DNA from: Salicibibacter cibarius
GTDB taxonomy: Bacteria > Bacillota > Bacilli > Bacillales > Marinococcaceae
DNA: 64,000 nt
Assembly: GCF_016495725.1 (NCBI RefSeq)
Contig: NZ_CP054705.1
Location: 4,030,001 to 4,094,000, forward strand
Reading direction: 5' to 3'
This document shows positions 26,684 to 34,075 of this stretch, piece after piece (the first letter of the stretch is position 1; every line of letters begins with the position of its first letter). The position numbers and the translations under genes are program-made. The notes under the pieces were generated by a model. The model was not told the DNA's origin. It did no database searches and saw only the letters and a list, made by a program, of their open reading frames with translations.

Positions 26684-27373
26684 TTACCCCTTATTTTCCA
26701 AGTTTGATTTCACATTTCCTAAATGATGTAATAGCGCAGACTTCGCTTGTTCAGGATCATGATTTTTAATGGCCTGATAAATAGCCTTATGTTCTTCGTA
26801 GATTTCATTTCTACGGTTAGGCAAATGACCTAATTTTTTAATGGTCTTTTTGATTAGATCCATCTGAAGATCTATAAAGCTGACAAGAACATAATTTTTG
26901 GTCGCTTTTGCGATGGTGAGGTGAAAGTTTCGATCCGAGCTGTTCTCTTTCATTTCAGTTGATTGATCTTTTCCCCACTCATCTAATGCCGCTTTGATAG
27001 CGGCAACATCCTCTTCTGTCGCAACCCTTGCAGCCCGCTCAACAATACCCGTTTCAAACACTTCTCTAGCTACAAGCAAATCCATAATGGTGGCGGTTTC
27101 AATTTCTTCAAAAAGTTGATTCCAATCTCTATAATCATCCAAACGATGACTAATATATCTCCCACCACCCGGTTTCGTCTCCACGATGCCTTCTCTTTCA
27201 AGAATGCGATAGGCTTCACGTAAGGTACTTCGGCTAATTCCAAAATCCTCAGCCAGTTTTCGCTCTGTAGGCAGCAAATCACCAGGAGATAGATTTCCTT
27301 CAAAAATCATATTTTCCAGTTGCTTCACCACTTCTTCATACACCCGATGATGCTTTACTTTTTGAACGTCCAT
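26684..27373 (-). CDS. GntR/FadR-family transcriptional regulator
   Basis: A 229-residue regulator. The N-terminal winged helix includes LLPTERKLAEDFGISRSTLR (about residues 37-56) and the wing IVETKPGGGRYIS. The C-terminal all-helical FCD ligand domain (about 85-215) has the metal-binding pattern RNFHLTIAKA and HKAIYQAIKNHD. It starts at ATG 27373 behind AAAAAGGGGTG and heads the operon with the aldolase, dehydrogenase and TctCBA. A repeat beside its promoter suggests autoregulation, relieved by the carboxylate substrate. Confidence 0.9.
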   Translation of the reverse strand: MDVQKVKHHRVYEEVVKQLENMIFEGNLSPGDLLPTERKLAEDFGISRSTLREAYRILEREGIVETKPGGGRYISHRLDDYRDWNQLFEEIETATIMDLLVAREVFETGIVERAARVATEEDVAAIKAALDEWGKDQSTEMKENSSDRNFHLTIAKATKNYVLVSFIDLQMDLIKKTIKKLGHLPNRRNEIYEEHKAIYQAIKNHDPEQAKSALLHHLGNVKSNLENKG

Positions 27374-27390
27374 TCATTCACCCCTTTTTG

Positions 27391-27413
27391 GTCCGTTGGA
27401 TAATTGGGCCAAC
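27391..27413 (-). promoter_or_regulatory. Probable GntR operator
   Basis: TTGGATAATTGGGCCAACCAA contains the near-palindrome TTGGGCCAA with extra TTGG/CCAA half-sites. It lies between the promoter and the start of the regulator gene, where a repressor would block transcription. This is a positional inference. Confidence 0.5.
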
Positions 27414-27428
27414 CAATATTTATTTTTT

Positions 27429-27457
27429 ACAATATAGGAAAGCTATCCATTAGTCAA
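27429..27457 (-). promoter_or_regulatory. SigA-type promoter of the gntR-tct operon
   Basis: On the minus strand TTGACT, 17 bases and TATTGT form a good promoter about 55 bases before the start codon. Confidence 0.65.
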
Positions 27458-27800
27458 GGATTTTTCAACAAGAATTATTACAAGCTTCATTGTGGTTCAT
27501 TGTAAAATCAAGAAGAAGAACCCATTTGGAAAAAAGATTGACCAAAAAGAATTCTTCTGCATTGTGGCGTTTCAATTTTTATAAAAAAGTTACAGTTACT
27601 CACGATTGTGGAATAACAATTCATAACGTTGATGTTTTTTCGATTTTGCTCTTGTTGACTTCTGTTGACCAGTTGTTGACCAAATTTAGCATATAGCAAC
27701 AAAAATCATCTAGTGAAAAAATGAAACAAATAAAAACCCTAATACATCAGATGTTCAGATCTAAATCCAATTGAGAATATTAGATATACAGAAATGGTAA

Positions 27801-27838
27801 GGATGAGGTCGCCGGTTCGAGTCCGGCAGGAAGCTCCA
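27801..27838 (+). pseudogene. 3' fragment of a tRNA gene ending in CCA
   Basis: The sequence contains a variable loop GAGGTC, a perfect T arm (GCCGG, loop TTCGAGT, CCGGC) and the acceptor strand AGGAAGCT ending in encoded CCA. The 5' half (D arm and anticodon arm) is absent. It is followed by a terminator. Such pieces are left when an integrative element uses a tRNA end as its attachment site. The amino acid identity cannot be assigned. Confidence 0.65.
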
Positions 27839-27852
27839 GTACAGAAACGATC

Positions 27853-27879
27853 AAACCCTTTTCATACAAGGGTTTTTAT
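27853..27879 (+). terminator. Terminator after the tRNA fragment
   Basis: AAACCCTT/AAGGGTTT with a 7-base loop and a short T-run, placed where a tRNA terminator would be. Confidence 0.7.
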
Positions 27880-27997
27880 TATGTCTTAAACTGGTACAGT
27901 TTAAGGCGTTTTCATTGATACAGCCAATTTGGGTCTTATTTTCTTTGTATGAACACTCCTACAAATGCCAGGTATTCCACGATCCATTTCAATACAT

Positions 27998-28022
27998 GTT
28001 TCGAGCCCAGCAGGAAGCACCA
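27998..28022 (+). repeat. Second, diverged tRNA 3'-end copy (att-like)
   Basis: GTTTCGAGCCCAGCAGGAAG followed by CACCA matches the T loop and acceptor end of the fragment at 27801 with a few changes. Two copies in the same orientation about 180 bases apart look like attachment-site repeats left after element loss. Confidence 0.5.
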
Positions 28023-28437
28023 TCTAAAATGATTCTCCACTAATAAGGGATTAAGCGTTTCCCCTTATTAAGCAAGATCAATCTGTTGACCATTTCAAAA
28101 GCGGAGTATGTGTGCCTGAAATTTACAATCGACACATCAACAGGACGCAAGAACACCGGGCCGTGTAAGCTCATTTTTTCAAACTAGGGTGTTCTTTATA
28201 CCGTGCTGGCAAGCTCGTCCACGTTGTTTTTGTACTCAAGTACAATGTCCAGGGAATCCTTAACGAATCATTAACAATGTATACGTTGCAACCTCCATAA
28301 TCCAGTTTTCTTGGATTCGGAATCACCCTCCATTAGAAGGCGCGTTTAATATAAACTTCCGCGAAGAGAACGTCCGAAATCCCCATTATGACACCACTAG
28401 AAGGAAGATCAACCCAATTAGAGGTGCCATGAGTGAG

Positions 28438-28755
28438 TCATGTACAAATGGTATTGCTTCCGGACATTGGAGGAGAATCTGTAGCTTCCATTATACTGAA
28501 TCCCGCATCAGCCATTGAATTTGTTGAAGGTAAAACAAGGTCTGCATGTAATACAGTACTGCCTCGCAGTTCATGAATCAGGAATTTTCTAAACTCGTCA
28601 TTATAGTTTTCTAAATACATTTTCTTATCAAACATCGTTTCCCCTGGTATATCAACTACTCCTCCCACCACAACTCTCGATAGTTCACCTTCAGCATGAG
28701 CATCAATCGTGTGTACTAATTTATTTACTTTTATCCCAATCCTCCTCCATGTCAT
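28438..28755 (-). pseudogene. Truncated proline racemase-family protein
   Basis: A 105-residue N-terminal piece of a proline racemase/hydroxyproline epimerase homologue. It keeps VHTIDAHAEGELSRVVVGGV and the first active-site region SPPMSGSNTICT, where SGSN replaces the usual CGH. It then meets a stop, while full-length members run to about 330 residues. No continuation was found downstream in any frame. It overlaps the 3' end of the NhaC gene by 4 bases. It is the third racemase-family sequence in the locus and is not functional. Confidence 0.8.
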
Positions 28756-30197
28756 GATGTAACATCTTTATCTGACTCCACTGGTATTGATTCGTTTGAT
28801 TGTTCACCAGTTCTCCATATAAACCAGCCTGTGAAACCGTAAATAAGCGATATAATTACTACGAGTATATTGAACCAGGCAAAAGATAAGTATGACATTG
28901 TACTAATCCCTAAAACTGCTGCCATATACACTCCACCGTCAGTCCAGGGAACGAGTGGTGTCATAACTGTTCCACCTGCTTCTGTATTACGGGCTAATAT
29001 ACGTTTATCCACATTCATATGCTCATAATTCTTTTCCGTAATTTTACTTCCGGTAATGCTTGATACATAAGCAGCTCCACCAAAGAAGTTACCAAAAAAA
29101 GCAGTTAACATTGTACTCAATGATAGTTTGCCAGTACTGTTTGCCCATGAAGCTAGTATATTGGTCAGTGTTTGGAGGATTCCCGTCTTTTCCATTAGAC
29201 CTCCTAGACCAAGAGCGAGAAGAATTAAGAGAATAACGTCAAGCATAAACTCAATGCCGCCCGTATTCAAAAGTTCATCAATGATTAAATAACCCGTTTC
29301 TACAGCATATCCTTCATAAAGGGCCATAAACGAGTCATATATGGATCTTCCTTGGAACAATACAGCCCAAATTGCTCCCAATAATGCGCCAAAAGCAATC
29401 GTTGGAATCGGAGGTTTCCTCATTGCTAAAAGGACAACAACAATTACTGCGGGAATCAACATGTACCACTGAATATTGAAAAATTCTTCGAGAGCGAACA
29501 TCGTCTCTTGAGCTTGACTCATATCAACAGTGTCCCCGACATAAAATATACCGACAATGATAAACAAAATACTAGCAATAACAAAAGCTGGCAGGCTAAC
29601 AAATAACATCGATCTAATGTGTTCCACGATGTCGACTTTTGTTAAAGATGAAACCAAGACTGTAGTATCTGACAACGGTGAGAGTTTGTCGCCTACATAA
29701 GCCCCTGAAATCACAGCCCCTGCAACTAATGGAAGAGGTATACCGAAACTTTGACCAACTGCCATCATAGCAACGCCTGCGGTACCTGCGGTTCCAAACG
29801 AAGTACCTGTACAAAGACTGGTAATAGCACATACAACCATTGCAGCAAACAGGAAAATTACCGGATGAATCATGCTTATTCCGTAATAAATTAGAGTTGG
29901 TACAACTCCTCCAAGAATCCATGTACCAATGATAGCCCCGACAGTAATTAAAATCAGCGTAGCTTCAAGTCCTCTGGAGATCCCTTCCTGAATCCCGTCT
30001 TGCATTGAATAATAATTATGTCCCAGATAAATCCCAAACAAAATAATCGCTGTCCAGGCTAAAATTAATGCCATTTGAATCGGGATGTCAAATACAGCTA
30101 ACGATAAGAACATAATAGCAATAAAAACTAATAAGATTCCCAACACTTCTAGACCATTCGGCAATCGAATCTTTCTTTCAGTTGAATCAGTTGTCAT
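28752..30197 (-). CDS. nhaC: NhaC-family Na+/H+ antiporter
   Basis: A 481-residue membrane protein with 11-12 hydrophobic segments. GAVISGAYVGDKLSPLSDTT (about residues 160-180) is the signature loop of NhaC antiporters, and GGTVMTPLVPWTDGG (about 395-410) is the second. NhaC-type proteins exchange sodium for protons; relatives next to catabolic genes swap substrate and product amino acids. ATG at 30197 follows AAAGGAGTCTC. It is the last intact gene of the sigma-54-dependent leftward operon, so it may serve hydroxyproline uptake. Confidence 0.85.
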   Translation of the reverse strand: MTTDSTERKIRLPNGLEVLGILLVFIAIMFLSLAVFDIPIQMALILAWTAIILFGIYLGHNYYSMQDGIQEGISRGLEATLILITVGAIIGTWILGGVVPTLIYYGISMIHPVIFLFAAMVVCAITSLCTGTSFGTAGTAGVAMMAVGQSFGIPLPLVAGAVISGAYVGDKLSPLSDTTVLVSSLTKVDIVEHIRSMLFVSLPAFVIASILFIIVGIFYVGDTVDMSQAQETMFALEEFFNIQWYMLIPAVIVVVLLAMRKPPIPTIAFGALLGAIWAVLFQGRSIYDSFMALYEGYAVETGYLIIDELLNTGGIEFMLDVILLILLALGLGGLMEKTGILQTLTNILASWANSTGKLSLSTMLTAFFGNFFGGAAYVSSITGSKITEKNYEHMNVDKRILARNTEAGGTVMTPLVPWTDGGVYMAAVLGISTMSYLSFAWFNILVVIISLIYGFTGWFIWRTGEQSNESIPVESDKDVTS

Positions 30198-30198
30198 T

Positions 30199-30570
30199 TC
30201 AGAGACTCCTTTTTGATATTTTAAACGAAAGGCAAATTATGTTGGAAAAGCTATGTCGGCATATACGCGATAATGTTTTATCAAATGTTTGAACACCTGC
30301 TTCTGCTACTTGTATGTCATTAAGAACACTACTGCCACACCAATAACACCTATTACCTTCCGTCTGTTTTAAGAGGGGTATCGCCACCAAAGATAACAAG
30401 AAGTCCTTGGTTTGTTGTGTTTGAGCCATAAGATCGGTATTAAGTACGGTTACTTCTGATAGATTAGCCGTAGGCATCTTTACAGCGATCGAAGTCCACG
30501 CTTTGTGTTGAGCGATACCAATGCTCGCTAACCATGCGTCATCCATCAATACTAATACTCGTGTTTTCAC
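30199..30570 (-). pseudogene. Decayed GlcG/HbpS-like (DUF336) protein gene
   Basis: The start reads MDDAWLASIGIAQHKAWTSI then AVKMPTANLSE, matching the GlcG/HbpS core (MDGAWLASIxIAxxKAxT, MPT). Thereafter the homology hops frames: NTTNQGLLVIFGGDTPLKTD in one frame, VIGVIGVA in another, and NDIQVAEAGVQTF in the first. The family ends VIGAIGVSGG...QDxxVAEAG, so all three pieces belong to one broken gene. Intact relatives bind haem or corrinoids or accompany oxidases. At least two frameshifts are needed. It sits between the racemase paralogue and nhaC. Confidence 0.75.
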
Positions 30571-30743
30571 AGGGGCCGGTCTCTATTAAAAATGAATTTT
30601 ATACCCTCAAGAATATTACGAATTAATTTTGTTGAGACCGTCTTTTATTTTTTAGAGAATCTTGATGTAATTTAGAAATCGCTAAAAATACACCCTGAGT
30701 CCGTAGGTTTTACATCTACAAAGTTTTTTACATAATATATTTT

Positions 30744-31670
30744 TCATATCAAAAACCCTTCATATAGTGGATCATCCGGGTCTATAACAAAACGATTCAT
30801 ACTTAAAACCTTTGGTGACAATTCGATAGTCGCTTCCATCAAATTACCTTCTGTGCAATCAAGTGATACTGTTATTGATTCATTAGACAACCCTTGTGGA
30901 GACCATGAATAGGGGGTTTTTATCTTTGCATTCTTTGCTTGGATCGCTAATTGGGCTACTGCCCCTTCCAATGGAGAACGACTTATCGTTTGTGATTGCC
31001 GAATTGTAATTAGTCGATCTCCTTTCTCCCCTTTCTCCGAAGCAATGATGCCCTCCACATTCAGGTGGGATGGCCATTTTCTGTCTAACTCTGCAGCAAT
31101 TTGTTTCAGCTCATTCATCCCTGTCTCATCCAAAGGAAACGATAGGATATCAGTTGGAAGCACAGCATAGTTTCGTTGACCTATGGTGACAAGATTTGCT
31201 TCTGCATTATTTTGATAAACAGGCAAGAGGACCTTTTCTTCATGTGCAAAAACCTGAGTGTGGAGGACAACTTTAACACCTCTGTTAGCGGGTTGTGTAC
31301 TGGCTTTAATCAAGCCATCCGCTGTGTCAACAAAAATAGTACCCCAATTCATTTTTCCTGTTTCATGTAGATAAGAAATAGCGGCGGCTACTCCCGACAA
31401 GGAAAAACTTCGAAATCCACCCTGGTCCATAAAAAGAAGTCCTAAATTAGCTTCCGAATTGACTTGCTCGGTAATGATACAGCCGGTCATTGCCCGGTGC
31501 CCCCGCGGTTCACGTAAAAGTAGTTGTCTTTGCGGTTGAAAATGTTGTTCCGCAAAGGCTTGCTTATCCAGCATTGTCATTCCTATAACATTAATATCAG
31601 TCCAAATGCGTATGGCATTTCCCGCGACATGTACATCTGTAGTTGTTAGTACTTTACTTAAATCAAGCAT
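30744..31670 (-). CDS. Proline racemase-like protein lacking both catalytic cysteines
   Basis: A 308-residue member of the proline racemase fold. It keeps the conserved LLREPRGHRAMTGCIITE (about residues 51-68), DTADGLIKA and SRSPLEG. The first catalytic Cys is Ser90 (GGFRSFSLSG instead of PMCGH) and the second is Leu234 (SRSPLEG instead of RSPCGTG). The His of the CGH motif is also lost. Racemase, epimerase and 3-hydroxyproline dehydratase chemistry all need at least one of these residues. It lies 22 bases after the intact paralogue, with a good AAGGAG site, so it is translated. A partner or sensor role is possible. Confidence 0.85.
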   Translation of the reverse strand: MLDLSKVLTTTDVHVAGNAIRIWTDINVIGMTMLDKQAFAEQHFQPQRQLLLREPRGHRAMTGCIITEQVNSEANLGLLFMDQGGFRSFSLSGVAAAISYLHETGKMNWGTIFVDTADGLIKASTQPANRGVKVVLHTQVFAHEEKVLLPVYQNNAEANLVTIGQRNYAVLPTDILSFPLDETGMNELKQIAAELDRKWPSHLNVEGIIASEKGEKGDRLITIRQSQTISRSPLEGAVAQLAIQAKNAKIKTPYSWSPQGLSNESITVSLDCTEGNLMEATIELSPKVLSMNRFVIDPDDPLYEGFLI

Positions 31671-31692
31671 CCAATTTTCTCCTTATTCAATT

Positions 31693-32718
31693 CTAACTAT
31701 GACCATTCATAGGAGGAACGAGCAAAAATCCTTTCCCTGCGAGATCTTCTTGATCATGAAAAAATTGATGCATACCCATGAGCCAAGCTGAACCTTTAAT
31801 CATTGTTGTTACAGATTCATGTGTATCAAAAGATTCAACCTCAATGATACGTGCTTCAAATAAAGATCCTACAATGCTTTCATGTATAAAAGCGTCATTT
31901 TTTTGCCATCTTTCATAATGATGAAGATTCGCAAGCTTGGCAGAAGTTCCTGTTCCACATGGAGAACGATCAATACCTCCGGGAGGAACAACGACCGTGT
32001 TTTTCACATGGGCTTTCGGATTTTCCGGCGTTGTAAAAAATTCAACATGGGTTACGCCCTGAATAAATGGTTTTTCAGGATGCTGGATAATGACGTTTTC
32101 GTTCACAGCATTACGAATCCTAATCCCTTTATCAACAATTTCCGGAGCATTTTCTGGCGTAAGACGTAACCCGAGAGAGTCAGCGTCTACAATAGCATAA
32201 AAGTTTCCCCCATATGCAATGTCACAGGAAATTGCACCAATATCAATCACATTGACATTAACTGTTTCCATATGAAATGCAGGCACATTTTTGAACTCAA
32301 CTGCCTTGGCTTTTCCGTTTTCAATTTCGACTTTTGCTCGAACAAGACCGGCCGGGGTATCCAAATTGATCCACGTTTCATGAGAAGTCGTGTGTACCCC
32401 TCCGCTTTCCACAAGAGCAGTGCAAACCCCTATAGTGTCATGGCCACACATTGGAAGATAACCGCCGGTCTCGATGAATATAACTCCAAAGTCCGCTTCT
32501 GGGTGACATGGTTCTACTAAAAGTGCGCCTGACATTACATCATGTCCACGCGGCTCATACATCAGTAACCGCCTGATCCAGTCATGTTCTTTTTGAACTT
32601 CCAACATTTTTTCATCCATGGTTTTTCCGTTTAATTTCGGAACCCCACTAAGAACTGTTCTGGTCGGATTTCCTCCTGTATGTGTATCTATAGTGAAAAA
32701 AACGCCATCTGCTTTCAT
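31693..32718 (-). CDS. Proline racemase family enzyme, probable 4-hydroxyproline 2-epimerase
   Basis: A 341-residue cytosolic enzyme. The two catalytic cysteines are present at Cys91 (LPMCGHDTIG) and Cys254 (DRSPCGTGTSA), on opposite faces of the substrate. The YEPRGHDVMSGAL segment is also conserved. The family interconverts L- and D-proline or trans-4-hydroxy-L-proline and cis-4-hydroxy-D-proline. The linked oxidase, deaminase and semialdehyde dehydrogenase make the hydroxyproline epimerase role likely. Its ATG overlaps the oxidase stop (TAATG), so translation is coupled. Confidence 0.88.
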   Translation of the reverse strand: MKADGVFFTIDTHTGGNPTRTVLSGVPKLNGKTMDEKMLEVQKEHDWIRRLLMYEPRGHDVMSGALLVEPCHPEADFGVIFIETGGYLPMCGHDTIGVCTALVESGGVHTTSHETWINLDTPAGLVRAKVEIENGKAKAVEFKNVPAFHMETVNVNVIDIGAISCDIAYGGNFYAIVDADSLGLRLTPENAPEIVDKGIRIRNAVNENVIIQHPEKPFIQGVTHVEFFTTPENPKAHVKNTVVVPPGGIDRSPCGTGTSAKLANLHHYERWQKNDAFIHESIVGSLFEARIIEVESFDTHESVTTMIKGSAWLMGMHQFFHDQEDLAGKGFLLVPPMNGHS

Positions 32719-33899
32719 TATTGCGTCACCTTTTTCTGAAATCGTTGTAGAGATAAAGGTTCCGGTGGCACAATCATCTCCTTTTTTTCGTTAATCATTT
32801 CTGAAACGAGCTTCCCTGTTACCGCTGCCAAACTGATGCCGTCGCCTTCATGACCAGCAGCGACATAGAAACCGGGAATATCATCCACTTTAGATACAAT
32901 CGGTAAATGATCTTCCGTCCATGGACGAAAGCCCGTGTATGCGCGAATCATCAGCATATCTTCTATTCCTGGATAAAAGCGGATCGCACGTCGTGCAATA
33001 GCTTGTACGACACGGTGATTGACAGCGCTATCAAAACCAATGAACTCTCGGCTGCTTCCGATGAGAAAATTTTGACTCTCCGTCGGTTCAAAGACAAGCG
33101 CTACACCGTATCGTTCTGTTTCTTCGTCAACTTGCCGTTCACCGCCAAATTTAGACATCAAGTATCCGAATTCCATCATTTTTCTTTCTCCAACAGGTTG
33201 GGAGCGTGAGGATACTAGGATATGTCCTTTCCGGGGATAAATAGGAATCTCCAAACCGACCATTGCTCCAATTTCTCGCGCCCATACACCAGCGGCATTT
33301 ACAACTTTTTGGGTATGTACTGCCCCATCCGTTGTATTTATATTAAAACATCCATCATTCAAATGTTGAATATCTGTGACCTCAGTATGCGTACGCAATT
33401 GACACCCAAAGTTCATTGCTTCTTCCATAAGAGCATAAGTGAGCAAATACGGGTTCACAGTTGCATCGGACGCACACTCAAGGCCTCCCGGCAGATGGTC
33501 AGAGAAGTAAGGAGATTCTTGGTGGATGTCCTCCCGATCAAGCATCCGAAAAGACAATCCGGCATCCTTTTGAAGTTGAACCCATTTTTCTGCAGCTTCC
33601 ATTTCCTGTTCTGATTCGCAAACAAGAATACTCCCCGGATTTCTGTACTCAAAAGGTAAGGTTAATTCTTCCGATAATTCTTTGACGAGGTTTTGACTTT
33701 GCAAGGACATTTGACTATCGAATCCCGGATCTTTATCAATAGCTAGAATATTGCCATCACATTTGGAAGATGTCCCACTTGCTACGTCTCCTCGATCAAT
33801 GACTGTAACCGTGTGCCCGGCTTTTCCAAGATAATAAGCAATCGCTGCGCCTATAATCCCTCCACCAATAATAGCAATGTCTGTATTCGTATTCGACAA
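32718..33899 (-). CDS. FAD-dependent oxidoreductase, probable D-hydroxyproline dehydrogenase beta subunit
   Basis: A 393-residue DAO-family flavoprotein. The FAD-binding start is DIAIIGGGIIGAAIAYYLG, and the C-terminal GFRPWTEDHLPIVSK plus GFYVAAGHEGDGISLA is the usual DAO end. It would oxidise cis-4-hydroxy-D-proline to a pyrroline. It starts with TTG at 33899, 8 bases after AAAGGAGG, and is the first gene of the leftward operon. The other likely subunits (2Fe-2S protein and second flavoprotein) lie in the divergent operon. A single-subunit amino acid oxidase is the alternative. Confidence 0.82.
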   Translation of the reverse strand: MSNTNTDIAIIGGGIIGAAIAYYLGKAGHTVTVIDRGDVASGTSSKCDGNILAIDKDPGFDSQMSLQSQNLVKELSEELTLPFEYRNPGSILVCESEQEMEAAEKWVQLQKDAGLSFRMLDREDIHQESPYFSDHLPGGLECASDATVNPYLLTYALMEEAMNFGCQLRTHTEVTDIQHLNDGCFNINTTDGAVHTQKVVNAAGVWAREIGAMVGLEIPIYPRKGHILVSSRSQPVGERKMMEFGYLMSKFGGERQVDEETERYGVALVFEPTESQNFLIGSSREFIGFDSAVNHRVVQAIARRAIRFYPGIEDMLMIRAYTGFRPWTEDHLPIVSKVDDIPGFYVAAGHEGDGISLAAVTGKLVSEMINEKKEMIVPPEPLSLQRFQKKVTQ

Positions 33900-33932
33900 G
33901 AAGAACCTCCTTTCTTACTCAGTATCTCTAAT

Positions 33933-33951
33933 AATGCAATGTTCATGCCAA
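33933..33951 (-). promoter_or_regulatory. Sigma-54 promoter of the leftward hydroxyproline operon
   Basis: On the minus strand TTGGCATGAACATTGCATT has GG and GC exactly 10 bases apart, the -24/-12 sigma-54 pattern. It lies 30-50 bases before the TTG start of the oxidase gene. The palindrome TGCCAATTGGCA (33946-33957) overlaps the -24 element. Confidence 0.85.
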
Positions 33952-33957
33952 TTGGCA

Positions 33958-34006
33958 ACCATACTTCTTTTTTTCTACCTTTGGCAGCTAATATAAACAG
34001 TATGGT
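33958..34006 (+). promoter_or_regulatory. Possible activator sites between the divergent genes
   Basis: ACCATAC (33958-33964) and its inverse GTATGGT (34000-34006) are separated by 35 bases, about four helical turns centre to centre. They flank the regulator promoter and lie just upstream of the leftward sigma-54 promoter, a fitting place for enhancer sites. The evidence is symmetry and position only. Confidence 0.35.
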
Positions 34007-34007
34007 A

Positions 34008-34016
34008 TGATATAAT
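34008..34016 (+). promoter_or_regulatory. Extended -10 promoter of the sigma-54 regulator
   Basis: TGATATAAT is an extended -10 element about 60 bases before the ATG at 34076, so the activator itself appears to be made by the vegetative polymerase. Confidence 0.5.
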
Positions 34017-34035
34017 AAAATTGGTGATTAAAAAA

Positions 34036-34053
34036 TTAGACATGCATGTCTAA
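34036..34053 (+). promoter_or_regulatory. 18-bp perfect palindrome before the regulator gene
   Basis: TTAGACATGCATGTCTAA is a perfect palindrome located between the promoter and the ribosome site of the regulator gene. It is a likely operator for self-control or for another dimeric regulator. Confidence 0.5.
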
Positions 34054-34075
34054 AATATTTAACAGGTGGTGTATC

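Larger units (their letters stand above)
27458..28437 (+). other. Gene-free stretch with tRNA-end scars
   Basis: About 1 kb without an intact gene. It holds two tRNA 3'-end fragments, a terminator and three close copies of TGTTGAC (27655-27680). AAGAACACC/GGTGTTCTT (near 28148-28197) can pair. A plus-strand frame near 28200 vaguely resembles the start of an IS200 transposase but is too short to call. Confidence 0.5.

Noticed and set aside
27655-27680. Three TGTTGAC copies as a CRISPR-like or iteron array
   Set aside because: The copies are too short and unevenly spaced, and no cas or rep gene is nearby. No CRISPR array was seen anywhere in the window.
28195-28300. Possible start of an IS200-like transposase (RAGKLVHVVFVLKY)
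   Set aside because: The resemblance is short and lacks the HUH and Tyr motifs, so it could be chance.
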